From Agrypnia vestita (Eukaryota > Arthropoda > Insecta > Trichoptera > Phryganeidae), in assembly GCA_016648135.1 (NCBI GenBank), contig JADDOH010014958.1, positions 1 through 64,000 of the forward strand: a DNA stretch of 64,000 nucleotides. The letters run 5' to 3'. Positions 11,188 to 21,560 of the stretch are shown in pieces. How positions within the stretch are numbered: the first letter of the stretch is position 1; each line of letters starts with the position of its first letter. The notes under the pieces are model-generated. The model saw only the letters and a program-made list of their open reading frames with translations, ran no database searches and was not told the origin of the DNA. Made by a program: the position numbers and the translations under genes.

Positions 11188-12174
11188 GGCCCGGTTGCGC
11201 CGTCTGAAGTAAATTTTACTCGAGTAAAATTAACCCGAGTAACTTTTTTTACCATCGGGTGAGAGTAAACTCGATTTCGGGTTGCACAAACGTCTTTTTT
11301 ACCACTGTCAAACTAAACTAACTAACTAAACATCACGCCGTTTCCCCGCAGGGGTAGGCAAAGAGTATTAAACGCCACACTCTTCTATCCTGGCACACCA
11401 CTTTTGCTTCGGCCACATTCATACATCTTCTCATACACGTTCTACGGTTGTTGCGGCTTTTAACAGGGCCATCCTCTAATACTTGTAGTACCTGATCGTG
11501 CCAGGTCTTTCGCGGACGCCCTCTATTCCTGCTGCCTTCAACACTCGCCTCATATATTTTCTTACCCATCCTTTCCTCTTCCATACGTTTCACATGACCA
11601 AACCATTTCAGCACTCCTTTCTTTATTCTATTACCACATATCTACCACACTACAGCCAGCATTGAATTTACTTCTAATTTGTTCATTCCTCATTCTATCG
11701 AACCATTAATAAGGCTAATAGGGTGCCAAGCGGAATAAATCTCAAATACAGCATTTGTCTATGGAATTTAATTTATTTCAGTTTTTCACCACTGGCAATA
11801 CGTACTTTTGCGGTTCAAACAACCCACTCTATTCTATGAAACAAATCAAACAAACGTCAATCCATCACTAAAATAATGCGAAATTAAAAGATTCATTTTA
11901 ATGTTAATAAATTTCAATACGAAAATGACAGCGACAAAATTCAAATGACAAGTACCTATATGGACAAATGTCACATTTTCAAATGAGCTGTGAGAGGATG
12001 GCCATTTTTTACCAACGTTTTTACCTTTACTCACCGATATTGGAAGGTAAAAAAAAGTTACTCATGTATGTACTTCGGCGAGTTAAATATGTTTTACCAT
12101 CGATGGCGCAACCCGTTTTAGTAAAAAAAGTAATTTAAGTTACTCGAGTAACTTTTGGTAAGTAACTTCGGCCC
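11188..12174. mobile_element. Candidate foldback/MITE element split by a LINE
   Basis: The left end GGCCCGGTTGCGCC is echoed on the right by the complement GGCGCAACCCG (12105-12115). TTTACTCGAGTAAAATTA on the left matches AGTTACTCGAGTAACTTTTG on the right, and ACCATCGGGTGAGAGTAA has a partner near 12097. A minus-strand LINE tail (11316-11705) lies between. The outer boundary and target duplication are unclear because a Penelope-type fragment abuts on the right. Confidence 0.35.
11316..11705 (-). pseudogene. LINE 3' fragment, family L1 (GTTA-tailed), copy 1
   Basis: The minus-strand ORF (11614 down to 11333) gives LKWFGHVKRMEEERMGKKIY, then GSRNRGRPRKTWHDQVLQVL, then NNRRTCMRRCMNVAEAKVVC and QDRRVWR. 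This is the C-terminal zinc-knuckle-like tail typical of insect LINE ORF2 proteins. It lies downstream of the RT domain, so this copy has no catalytic core. The element ends (on the minus strand) with GGGGAAACGGCGTGATG followed by a short (TTAG)n tail at 11316-11333. The same protein tail and 3' end occur at 26275-26770, 31850-32000 and 36218-36815. Confidence 0.8.
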
Positions 12175-12262
12175 AAAAGGTCGTAACAACACGGCATAAT
12201 ATACCGGAAAACACAAACTTGATGACTCTGAGTGGCCATGAAAACCTTAGAAGATTCTTAAA
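12175..12262 (+). mobile_element. Penelope-like 3' fragment, family P1
   Basis: GGTCGTAACAACACGGCATA, then AAACACAAACTTGATGACTC and CATGAAAACCTTAGAAGATT match the region downstream of the ribozyme in the P1 copies at 18.2 kb (+) and 37.1-37.5 kb (-). It starts just after where the ribozyme would be. Confidence 0.6.
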
Positions 12263-12320
12263 ATAAATTAAATTTTAATAAATATTAATATTAATTTCTG
12301 CGGGTTATCTATTTTTAAGT

Positions 12321-12360
12321 GTTTCAACTGTTTCGGCTTGCAAGGCCATTATCGAACAGT
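12321..12360 (-). ncRNA. Decayed hammerhead-like motif
   Basis: On the minus strand GGCCTTGCAAGCC forms a helix II-like hairpin followed by GAAAC. The upstream core is only CGATAA in place of CUGANGA. It has the layout of the intact motifs elsewhere in the window, but the core is lost. Confidence 0.3.
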
Positions 12361-12364
12361 GGAT

Positions 12365-14030
12365 GATCACGTACAAACGACTTATTTATAAAATTTTAAG
12401 TTACCCCTTCCCCTTTAGAGTAATTAGATATTTGTGGTGAAGCCCTGTATTAATGTTCGTTTTCCCGGGCGCTTATCATTAAAGGTGCCTCGGTTTAGGT
12501 TATGCGTAATAATCAAAATTCCCCGTTTTCTGCAAGTGTTATTGATAAATATTATTTTAATTTATGTCCTTGATTTTAGGATTTTTTAAGATACAGGTGT
12601 TTAAAGGTAAATAAATAATATAAAACCTAGTTGTGCTTGAGTTTGATGACATTCCTCGTGCCTTTGTTAGTTTTGAGGCTCGATACTTTGATGTATGATG
12701 ATTCTGATGATATAAACCTGAAGCATTGCAGTAAATCTCATGGTGCTTATGTTCCCTCTCAGGCTGTGGTCTCTATTTCGCATCATTAATTCCAACAAAT
12801 TTTCTATTTTTTTATGAAAGATACATTTTTTAATTCTATCAGTTTCACACCGTGTGCAGGCATTAACTAGGAGTGTTATTAGGTATTTTAGGGAGTTTCC
12901 CAAAACCGTAAAAACTAAACATTTCTGAATTCCCCACTTTGACGGTAACTTCGGAAACGATTGAGAAAATGCCCCAGCGGTTAACTACCGATAGATGACG
13001 TCACGTCCCGAGAACTGGTTCCACAAAGCTCGTACCTACCTACTTCTTCGGGAGGAACATAATATAATTACATCCCTATTTGCAAAACTGGGCAATGCCA
13101 TTACTTAAAAGTAGCCTCAAAGTTTTTCATTAAAATATTTCACAAGAATTTTTTTACATTTATATCTCGTATAAAATTCGCCCATTTTATAAAACTGGAT
13201 AGGGTGATTTTGTGGAATTTGAAGCTTCAATTCAGAATTAAATATCTATATACAGAAAAAATAAAATTGGGTGACTATCAAAAGTCACATATTTAGTATT
13301 TTCTATGTATCTGCAGTTTTCTAAGTATCATCAACATTAAAAAGTCTCACCTTTATCAATGAAGGCAGACCCACAGCTTACCCAGGACCGTTTTATAAGC
13401 AAAATAACCTAAATCGGTTCTACCCATTCGCCGCCAGGTTGGCATTTTTTAATGCTAAAGTTAACCGTGCAACCCAGCGTTGCGAAGCAGCCTCCATCGT
13501 CCCAACAGTTCAATTTTAGTTCTTGAAAATAAAAACATAGACCATATACGTATTTATATACAGAAAGCATAAAACAATTGTATAATGATGTATAAACACA
13601 TAATATATAGGATACAATATGATTCACAGATCAAAGGATTATACGGATGTTAATGTTTTTCACATAGCAAATTATTCGTTTCTAAGTATTCAACTAATTG
13701 TATTTTTATGACAATTTCTAGTACTTGTTTGTATTTTGGTAACATATTTATTAGTCTGAATTCTTCGTATTTATTTGTATTTTTAACATTAGGAAAAGGG
13801 ATCACCATTGAGGTTTTCCATGTATTTGGAAATTTTCCATTTAAGAGAGATTCATTATTTATGCTCCTATGATTGGCACTATATCTCTCAGTACTTGAAT
13901 GCTAATCTCATCTGGATTTAGATGTTGAATATCAGTGAAAAAATCTAGTAATCGAGTTCTCAGAATATATGTACATGTACAAATATTGTTATGTACATAT
14001 TGTTCTGTAAATAATTTATGTTAATCAACC
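12365..14030. other. Intron DNA without recognisable features
   Basis: AT-rich sequence; short frames only, none supported. Confidence 0.5.
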
Positions 14031-14236
14031 AATTTTTTTTTTTTTTAAATAGAGATGCGAACACGGAATTCGTGTCACATCAATATTCTTACTATTTTCA
14101 AATTAAGCTAAATGCTTGTGCTATGAAAATAGGACTAACTTGCTTGTCTGGAGTGAGAGTCGAACCTGCGATCTTTGGATCACGAGGCGAGAGTTCTAAC
14201 CACAAGACCAACAAGCTACTCTTAACTTAAGTCAAG
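14031..14236 (-). mobile_element. tRNA-derived SINE, copy 1
   Basis: On the minus strand the head reads GTAGCTTGTTGGTCTTGTGG, with an A-box-like TGGTCTTGTGG and a B box GGTTCGACTCT. The body includes CTATTTTCATAGCACAAGC and AAGAATATTGATGTGACACG. The copy ends CGCATCTCTATTTA plus a poly(A) run (the T-run at 14031-14046). Copies at 36895-37100 and 21284-21392 share the body and tail, so this is an interspersed SINE and not a functional tRNA gene. Confidence 0.7.
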
Positions 14237-14845
14237 TTCCAACGCTGCAGCGCATATGTTTTAGATAAAACGTAAATAAAATTTACTTCGTTTTACATTG
14301 TTTGATATATTCCTTAGCTCACTAGCGTCGCTGTTAAGTTAGAAGAGAATTTGTTTTTTGATATTCAGGGTGCCACACGAGATGACAACAAGATATAACA
14401 CGAATTTCGCGACAAAATATTGGTACAGTATTGAAAGCACTACAATGTACTATGATTTAGTATTCTGCAAGCTGTTTAAAATCAACGAGTGGAACATTTT
14501 TCTTCTTAATATCACATGAAAACGTGACACTGCCTAACTTGCTTTACGATTGTCAAAAAATAAAGCGTTTAAGAGATCTCGTTACGATATGATACATCAA
14601 ACAGTCTTGGTGTAGACACAAAACAAACGAGCGTTGCGGTAACCAAACCTTACCCTTAAAGTAGTATGTTATATGACAACACTACTGGCAACATTTTACG
14701 ATACCTAAACGATGGTCGCCATGCGCATTGAATATTCAAACTCAATTTATTCAATAAATAACATGTTCATAGTTGACAAACTATGGTTAAATTTAATTAA
14801 TTCTAAATAATATACAGAGAACAAGAGTGAAGAATATATGGATAC

Positions 14846-14975
14846 TAGCTGTAACCCATCAAAAATGACGGTACTTTCACATGTCTGTTCCTAAGGAATA
14901 AGTATTAATTTATTTTATTTAAAAAAATATACAAAAATTTCGAAAATAAAAATATTGGAAAAAACTAAGCTTTGC
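14846..14975 (+). repeat. Dispersed AT-rich repeat (copy 2)
   Basis: ACTAGCTGTAACCCATCAAA, then ACATGTCTGTTCCTAAGGAA; homologous to 4073-4300. Confidence 0.5.
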
Positions 14976-15169
14976 CTTTATGTGATGATGAAATGTCATC
15001 ATGCTCATAAATCTAATGCAGAAATCCTTAACAATCGACGCATGTATATGTCACATTTTCGACGTTTATTTTGTAGAACAGAGTATTGAAGCCACGTGCT
15101 ATTGTTAACCTTTCCTATCCAACTCGTCGTCAACTGAGTTCGTCACCTTTATTTGTTGAATATCTCAGT

Positions 15170-15975
15170 TTTTTTGGGTCGCAATCCTAGGATTGGTCTG
15201 TAACAAGCACACTTGCTTTCTCCACTCCTCTCTATTACCTGACAGCCTCTTCATTTCTTGGTAGGTGTAACAGCTCACATATCCGGTCTACGTAGCTTAA
15301 TCTCGGGCGGTCTCTACGTTTGTTGCCTTCAACATTTCCCTCGACGATGGTTAAAAGCAGGCCCGGATGCCTTATATGATGGCCTATCCAAATTGCTCGC
15401 TGTTGGGCGATTCTGTTAAGGAGCCGCCTCTTTTCGTCCACCCTGCTCAACATCTCGTCGTTTTGGATATGTTCTGATGAATGAATCCTCGCCGTGTGCC
15501 TGTAGCACCACATCTCAAAGGCCGCTAGCCGGGCATTCGCTACCATACATCAGCACACTCTAGAAAAGAGTTTTAATCAAGTTTTTCCTAACTTTTAAAT
15601 CTATGTTGGGGGATTCAAGGATTTTGGATTTTTTGTTGAAGGCGATTCTTGATTGTTGTATTTTACTCATTATGTCAGCCTCTGAGCGGCTATGTTGGGA
15701 AATTTTGCTATCCAAATATGTGAATTGTTTTAATAGCGACGCCACTCAAAACGAAATTTGTCAGCAACTCTTCTCTTCCAATAACCATGCACTCTGTTTT
15801 GTCTTTGTTTATTTTCATGTTGTATTTATCTGCCACTACAGTTTCCATCTTTCATCTTTGTATCATCAATATTTCTGTACATACATTAGTATATTTAGAA
15901 ACCGAGTTCAAATTTTAGGTATTCAGTCGTGCCTTACTTGTCTTTATTCTGTTGTTCGTGATGGTTTTTTCTAGT
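15170..15975 (-). pseudogene. LINE fragment (RT thumb to C-terminus), degraded
   Basis: On the minus strand an upstream frame reads FTYLDSKISQHSRSEADIMS, the Y-L-x-x-x-I-S block that follows the RT fingers/palm in LINE ORF2. A second frame continues FEMWCYRHTARIHSSEHIQN, then LNRIAQQRAIWIGHHIRHPG and EGNKRRDRPRLSYVDRI. The two parts are in different frames with a stop between. No YADD core is visible. Frame order and direction are consistent with one truncated copy. Confidence 0.7.
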
Positions 15976-16519
15976 TTTTAGTACTTTTATATAATAAATA
16001 TTTATTCATACCCGGCGTTGCAGGTTAAGGATAGAGTTAAATAAGATTGTGAGGGGAAGCAAGAAGACCGGCTGTCGGGGAGAGCTGAGAGAGTAATCTC
16101 TATGACGCTCTCTTGTGGTTTGCTGTGACCTGGACAGAGTGAATTTCTACTGGTCCGTGGTTGTGGTAGCGGGACCAAAATATATCTGTGACGTCCTTTC
16201 TCCCCTTCTGGGAGTGACTGTAAATACTATGGTCACCTTTACTGCTTCTCTGTCGGGCTATCGAGTAGCACGTACACGCATTATAATATATCAAGATATT
16301 GTTTTCTTTTTGTTTATTAGATTGTTGATATGTACATTATTATTTTTGTCAAAACAACTCCAAACCCAACAGATGCAGATAGGGATAGAAAGTCAAAGTT
16401 AAACTTTGATCAATAATAAATAAGCTCACGGGATGATTTGCTGAGAGGAGCTGGTAGGAAGTAGACACTTCCATAACAGTTCCGGGATAGGGTGGGTCTC
16501 CGCCCCTTTCTGCTTCTCT

Positions 16520-16570
16520 TTACAGCACCGGAACGCGCGTTACAATTTTAGCACCGCATGGGAAAGGTTA
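16520..16570 (+). repeat. Repeat family B core, copy 1
   Basis: CAGCACCGGAACGCGCGTTA, then TTTTAGCACCG, then GGGAAAGGTTA. The same core recurs at 29729-29780 and, more diverged, at 18672-18730. Confidence 0.5.
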
Positions 16571-16929
16571 GCAATGTTGCGGAGGGAGCTTCACCCGAGG
16601 CGTTGTTGGCACAGTCCTTTAAGATCGTTGTTTGCTCCCAACCAATCAGGTTGTTTCAACAGTTGCCGCAGGTCGCCACCAACACCGCAATGTTAACCAA
16701 ACATGAGATGAAGGAGCCACGAGCTATTGAATCAATAGCTCGGTGATGGTTTGAAAAGTTAAGATACTTCGTTAAGTCATGCTACTGTAGATGACGTCGA
16801 ATTTAAATCTAAGTGAAAGTAAACAACTCTACAAAAAAAGACGACGAGCAAAAGGACAACACATATAATAAAATCAGCTACAAAAAATGCTTATATACAA
16901 TTCTTGGATTCTAATACATCTGTCTTTTA

Positions 16930-17350
16930 CTTTATAGGCATCGATAATCTTGTGGTGGTGGATTTAAAACTACATTAAAACCTTTAGAAGTTGCCCAAAA
17001 ATTAATTTTAAAGATCATTCTTAAAAAACCCAATGATTATCCGACTGCAGAGCTTTTCAATAAATTACAAGTCCCCACGCTACATACTACATGGAATTGC
17101 ATTTGACAACTTTATAAAAATTTTCAAAATAATAACGAACTGACCCAACTAGTATCAAGTAGCAGAAATATAAATCACGGTAAATTGCATATCCCTGTAG
17201 TATTACCACAACTGCCCAGCATCATTATACATTTAGAGGTGTGAAATGGTTTATTGAATTACCTGTTAAAATGAGAATTGAAAAAAATTATGAGAACTTT
17301 AAAAAAAAAACAAAACATTGTTTGATGGAAACAATTTTAATGGAACTCTA
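16930..17350 (+). pseudogene. LINE C-terminal fragment
   Basis: Frames broken by shifts read LILKIILKKPNDYPTAELFN, KLQVPTLHTTWNC, NELTQLVSSSRNINHGKL and then FRGVKWFIELPVKMRIEKNY. This is the closing part of a jockey/CR1-type ORF2 (leucine-rich region, then V-K-W-F-x-x-L-P-x-x-x-R). It is followed by an AT-rich stretch. Pseudogene in sense orientation. Confidence 0.65.
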
Positions 17351-17745
17351 ATTGGTAGCTTTCACCTATATCATGATCGTAGAATAATGATAGATGTGCG
17401 AAAAATTCCATATTGACTTTTTTGGATCGTTTAAAAGCGAAAAAAAGAAGCCATCTAATGGTACATAAAAAGTGTATTTTTTCTCATTAATTTAACCGTC
17501 ATTATACGATGTTGGTATTTCGGTATCGACTTCGCATAGCAACGGTTCTGATTTGCGATCGTAGAAAAATGCAGCATGTGTAAAAACGTCGTTGTACTGC
17601 GCTGACTATATTTGAGGTTTGAAAGGTATAAACTTTAAATAACTAACCCAAGTTTCAAAGGAAAATCTTTTATAGTTATCGAGCTATGACATAAATTGTC
17701 TTTATGTAAATAAAACTTCAAACTGCTCTACTGCAAAGGAACTAG

Positions 17746-18004
17746 GGACAGTATGGGACAAACGGCGCGTACAATTTTCAAAAGGGTTGACGAGCACAAA
17801 CGGGCATACAAACTCGGTCATCCAGGAAAATCAGCACTGGCTGAGCATTTTCTGGATATCGGCCATCATTTTGCATTCAAATCTAAAATCTTTCGGAACT
17901 ATACGCGTCTTATCAAGAAAGCACTCGAAATCTACAAGCACCCAATAAATATTAATAGAGATGATGGTCTCAAATTAAAAACATCTTGGTATCCGGCGCT
18001 TTAA
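17746..18004 (+). pseudogene. Penelope-like element: GIY-YIG endonuclease C-terminal part
   Basis: An 83-codon frame ending at 18004 reads MGQTARTIFKRVDEHKRAYK, then LGHPGKSALAEHFLDIGHHF, then YTRLIKKALEIYKHPININR and TSWYPAL. In Penelope-like retroelements an RT is followed by a GIY-YIG nuclease, and this is its second half. Visible landmarks are GQT just after the YIG strand, Arg and Glu-His in R-V-D-E-H, Ala-Glu-His, and the later Glu in ALEIYKHP before a W-x-P-A-L end. The first half (GVY...YIG) and the RT are missing, so the copy is 5'-truncated. The pseudo-LTR with a hammerhead-like motif follows about 170 bp downstream, which ties the ribozyme families in this window to Penelope elements. 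Confidence 0.85.
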
Positions 18005-18320
18005 AGTCAATCTTGTCGCAGATTCCGCAGAGATAGTGATCAGACAATATATGAAACATACATACAATACAAGACATCACATGACTCCGACACGAAATAA
18101 ACACAGAAATACCAAGCTTTCGACACGATATTGCTAGCCCACACTTAACCACAACACCAACATTCACAACAACACATCAGCCCTGATGATGGACCCCGCA
18201 ATGGGACCTGAATCTTCGACCAGAATGGTCGTTAAAAAATGGCATATAACCCCAGAAGACACAAACCAGAAGATTCTGAGTGTCTGTGAAAACCTAAGAA
18301 AATTCTTAACTATAAATATT
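18005..18320 (+). mobile_element. Penelope-like 3' region / pseudo-LTR, family P1
   Basis: Follows the GIY-YIG frame directly. It includes TACCAAGCTTTCGACACGAT, the hammerhead-like segment and AGAAGATTCTGAGTGTC. These blocks recur, reversed, at 37135-37510. Confidence 0.75.
18178..18230 (+). ncRNA. Degraded hammerhead-like motif (family P1)
   Basis: GCC then CTGATGA, T, GGACCC...GGGACC, but the GAAAC of the family is GAATC here and the palindromic ACGT is lost. Probably inactive. Confidence 0.5.
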
Positions 18321-18671
18321 TTTGATGGCTTTTGTTTATTTCAAGACCTCTAGCCAGGGTTTTCTAGGCAGGGGAGAGAAAATAGTCTAGATTTCTGATC
18401 GGTTAGTGATATTAATGTATATTTGTAAAAGTATGGTGGGAGTATCTAATTTTTTTTTAATAAAGTATCAATAGATCCATGATTTTTCTTTGAAATATTT
18501 TTGATTTACCATTCCTGTCCAATGATCTACACTAAGTGGACTTTGCCTCTAATTATCCAAACATCTCGTTAAATGTAATTTATACAAAGTCCATATTTAA
18601 GGGTTTTCTCTGTTGTATATTCGTTTATTGGATAAAATAATTACAATTTACAGAAGCAACAAAAACAAATA

Positions 18672-18730
18672 TTTTCTCAGGGAACCGGAATTGGTGTTTT
18701 TATTTTAGCACAGTAAGGGAAAGGATAACC
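18672..18730 (+). repeat. Repeat family B core, copy 2 (diverged)
   Basis: GGAACCGGAATTGGTGTTTT, TATTTTAGCACAGTAAGGG, AAAGGATAAC; similar to 16520 and 29729. Confidence 0.4.
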
Positions 18731-18819
18731 CAATCAGATTTTTTAAACATTAATTGCATAAAAACGGTAAATTGATTGGCTTTCTATGAATACCAAAATA
18801 AAATAAAAAATTCTAGATT

Positions 18820-18935
18820 TATTAATATTATTAATATTTAAAGCATTTACTTTGCGATAAGACATTATAACAGAACGTTAGTTAACCACTACTGGTAGTG
18901 GTTTTTACTAAGTTAACTAACATTCGTTAACTCTA
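18820..18935. repeat. Short foldback piece of family P2
   Basis: AAGCATTTACTTTGCGATAA and ACAGAACGTTAGTTAACCAC match the outer part of the P2 arms at 20.7 and 48.0 kb. A central CACTACTGGTAGTGG palindrome is flanked by TTAGTTAAC and its complement. The ribozyme part is absent. Confidence 0.5.
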
Positions 18936-20690
18936 GATTTGTCTTGATCAATAGAATCTCGACTGAAGGTACAGCCGGTCTAATTAATGGCACCTCCCGC
19001 CTGGCAATGGGGTTGTTATTGGTAGGCCTGCGTCGTTATCGCCATAGAAAGGTATTTGTGAAATAAGGCTTTATTCGGACCCATGCTGAAAGCCCTGGAA
19101 TGTCAAGGTGTGACAGGAGGTTGGAGCGGGCGGCGATAACTGCTTCTGAGATTTATTATAGCGAAGATGTTTGGATTCCTTGGAAAAACATCTTTTAATT
19201 TCAGCATCCGTATGGTATTATTCGGATGTGACATTTAAAAAAATATTTTTCCGATTATTCTTTGCGTACATTGAAGATAAATTTTAAATTCCTTGTTATA
19301 ATTTTACAAAACTACATAAAAATAATTTAGTAGTTTCAATAAATGAAGTTAGAGTAGATGGTATTAAATCTCCTGCTTTCTTTACTAGACGCTAATACAA
19401 CTAATATGTTTCGATTTCATCCCACTTATGTAGCAGACCATGATCAGCTGGGAACTTTTCAGTGCCCAGGTTTAGTTAAATTAGAGCCTGTCACCACTTT
19501 GTTATTTAATTTTTAATAATCATTAATATAAATATCAAAATAAATCAAAAGCAATAAGACTTCAAAGTGATTAACAAGTGCTTGTGAGTATGTACAATAA
19601 TATAAATAGTAATCCTGTATAAGTTTGTCAACCTTATTCAATGCAGACTATTAGTTTTGTGCGTGACACTATTCTCTTATACGTAATGCATAATATAATA
19701 AAAATGCCCCCAATTTAAACATGAAGAATGATTTCTTATTTAAATTGGATGCGTGTTATATCCAAAATCATTTTTAATTCGTAATATTAAAAGTGTAACT
19801 TTTCATTCTGTTCATGTAATACTAAAATAAAATCAGTTATTGCTTTAATGATGATAACGCATTCTAGACGCCAGCAGTTGGCGGTAAACCCATGACCTAA
19901 AAATAATGATTATAATGATGTTTTATGTAATTTATCTGGACGGACGTCTGTCTGAGCGCATGAAAGGGACGGGATATAGAGAAAGGAAAAAATGATAAAA
20001 GGGGAGCGCTGTGGAACCACAAAAAAAAACATTCTAGAGCTTTAATTTGTATCCCATATTTACAGATAACAGATCCTTTCTAGCAAAAGAAAAGACATTA
20101 CATTTTATATTTTAATCAGTGTTGGAAACAAAGGCTTGGTTGGTGGGGAGTAGCCAGTTGCAGAGGACCCTGGAGATGTACATACTCTTGAGGAGAACAA
20201 GACCCTCACCGGGTTGGAAAGCCGAGCATATTGAAGATGAAGAGGATATCTGATATCTAACGGAAGTCTCAGCTTAATGTAGTGCTTCTGTAGGTTAAGT
20301 ACCACTTTCACACACATACGTTCCCTCCCACCCTGGCTAATTACTCATATCTCGCCCCACCCTCGTTTCCCCCCAGCCCAGCACGCGGTAATTTAAGCTC
20401 GGTGTAAACTTTACCATTGTTTACATTGCTAATGATTTATTATGATTGTAATTATAATAAATTTCAACCACTTCCAGAGAGAATATTACAAAGTCGTGTC
20501 GCCGACACTCGGGCTCTACGTCACCTCTCTTGTCGCCCGCTTTTTGTCCTCGTCCCGTTAACAACCCTTATTGATTATTATTAGCTTCAGAGGGAGAATT
20601 AATTATCAGCCTCGGGTGACAAATATAAATATTCTAAAAATCATCTCATAACCCTCGCCTGGTAATCTGGTGAACGTTGGTTAGAAATAT
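18936..20690. other. Intron DNA, no element recognised
   Basis: Includes a moderately GC-rich, apparently single-copy stretch at 20320-20660 with pyrimidine tracts (CTCGTTTCCCCCC). I see no open frame worth calling and no match to other repeats in the window. It is a possible place for intronic regulatory sequence. Confidence 0.4.
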
Positions 20691-20783
20691 TATTAATATT
20701 ATTAATATTTGAAGCATTAACTTTGTGGTTAGACATAATAACAGAATGTTAGCAAACTTAGTAAAAACCACTACCAGATTTAC

Positions 20784-20825
20784 GGTCTACCGGTTTCGAG
20801 ACGTACCCGTCTCTTCGTCAGAACC
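20784..20825 (-). ncRNA. Hammerhead ribozyme motif, family P2 left arm
   Basis: On the minus strand: GGTT, CTGACGA, A, GAGAC-loop-GTCTC, GAA, ACCGGT, A, GACC. Helix I is GGTT/GACC (one G-U pair), helix II has 5 bp, helix III is the palindrome ACCGGT, and the cleavage site follows GUA. All conserved core bases are present. One extra A lies between A9 and helix II, as in all copies here. Confidence 0.75.
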
Positions 20826-21164
20826 AACACTACACTACCACATTCACAACACTATGCACCACAACCATAGTATTTTAAACTATCACCACTATTGTTCACA
20901 TGCGTGTTAGTCTTGTCAGAGAAATTGAACTACTGAACAACTCAGGGATCTAACGAGAGAAAGTGAGAGGGGGCGGGATGTAAAGTCAAGAGATGTGGTA
21001 ATACCCACTTTAGACCCCGCCCCCTCTCACTCTCTCTCGTTAGATCCCTGAGTTGTTCAGTAGTTCAATTTTTCTGACAAAACACGCATGTGATTAATAT
21101 TGGTGAAAGTTTTACAATACTATGGTTGGGGTGTAAAGCGTTGTTAATATAGTAGTGTAGTGTT

Positions 21165-21206
21165 GGTCCTGACGAAGAGACGGGTACGTCTCGAAACCGG
21201 TAGACC
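21165..21206 (+). ncRNA. Hammerhead ribozyme motif, family P2 right arm
   Basis: GGTC, CTGACGA, A, GAGAC...GTCTC, GAA, ACCGGT, A, GACC. Helix I GGTC/GACC is perfect and the core is complete. It lies in the sense direction of the NMDA receptor transcript. Confidence 0.8.
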
Positions 21207-21283
21207 TTAAATTTGGTAGTAGTTTTTACTAAGCTAACTATTGGTTATGTTGGTTAGAAAATCCATTCCAGGATACCATTAAG

Positions 21284-21392
21284 TTAGTCCTATTTTTATA
21301 ACACAGACTTATAGCTTAGTTTGAAAATATTAAAATACGATTATTGATGCGACACGTATTTCGTATTCGCATCTCTATATCAAAAAAACAGT
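21284..21392 (+). mobile_element. SINE body fragment, copy 3
   Basis: TTAGTCCTATTTTTATAACA, AGCTTAGTTTGAAAATATTA, TTGATGCGACACGTA and CGCATCTCTATATC plus an A run match the body and tail of the SINE at 14.0 and 36.9 kb. The tRNA head is missing. Confidence 0.6.
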
Positions 21393-21439
21393 TAATTGAA
21401 TAATTTATAAGGACCAAAAAAAATTTATAAAAAAATCAA

Positions 21440-21560
21440 AGATAAATTATAAAAGTCTTACAGAGGCATAGCTACTCATAAGTAAAATTTGCATGTATTA
21501 TAGGGTGGCCACGGGGTTTATGATCTGTATTTTGAAAACAAATACATGTCCGTAAGAATG
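21440..21560 (+). repeat. Repeat family E fragment
   Basis: ATTATAAAAGTCTTACAGAG, TAGGGTGGCCACGGGGTTTA, TGATCTGTATTTTG; degraded relative of the family at 26.97-27.5 and 57.85 kb. Confidence 0.35.

Larger units (their letters stand above)
20690..21250. mobile_element. Head-to-head inverted pair of Penelope-type pseudo-LTRs (family P2)
   Basis: The left arm (about 20740-20985) and right arm (about 21010-21245) are reverse complements. Matching blocks are CTCAGGGATCTAACGAGAGA with TCTCTCGTTAGATCCCTGAG, and GGTCTACCGGTTTCGAGACG with CGTCTCGAAACCGGTAGACC. Each arm carries one hammerhead motif pointing outward. The centre is a short unpaired spacer around 20986-21009. Confidence 0.8.

Noticed and set aside
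11316..11333. TTAG repeats as a telomeric sequence
   Set aside because: Insect telomeres are usually TTAGG; these are four-base tails joined to LINE 3' ends.
14130..14235. Functional tRNA gene on the minus strand
   Set aside because: The tRNA-like head continues into a body and poly(A) tail shared with two other loci, so it is a SINE.
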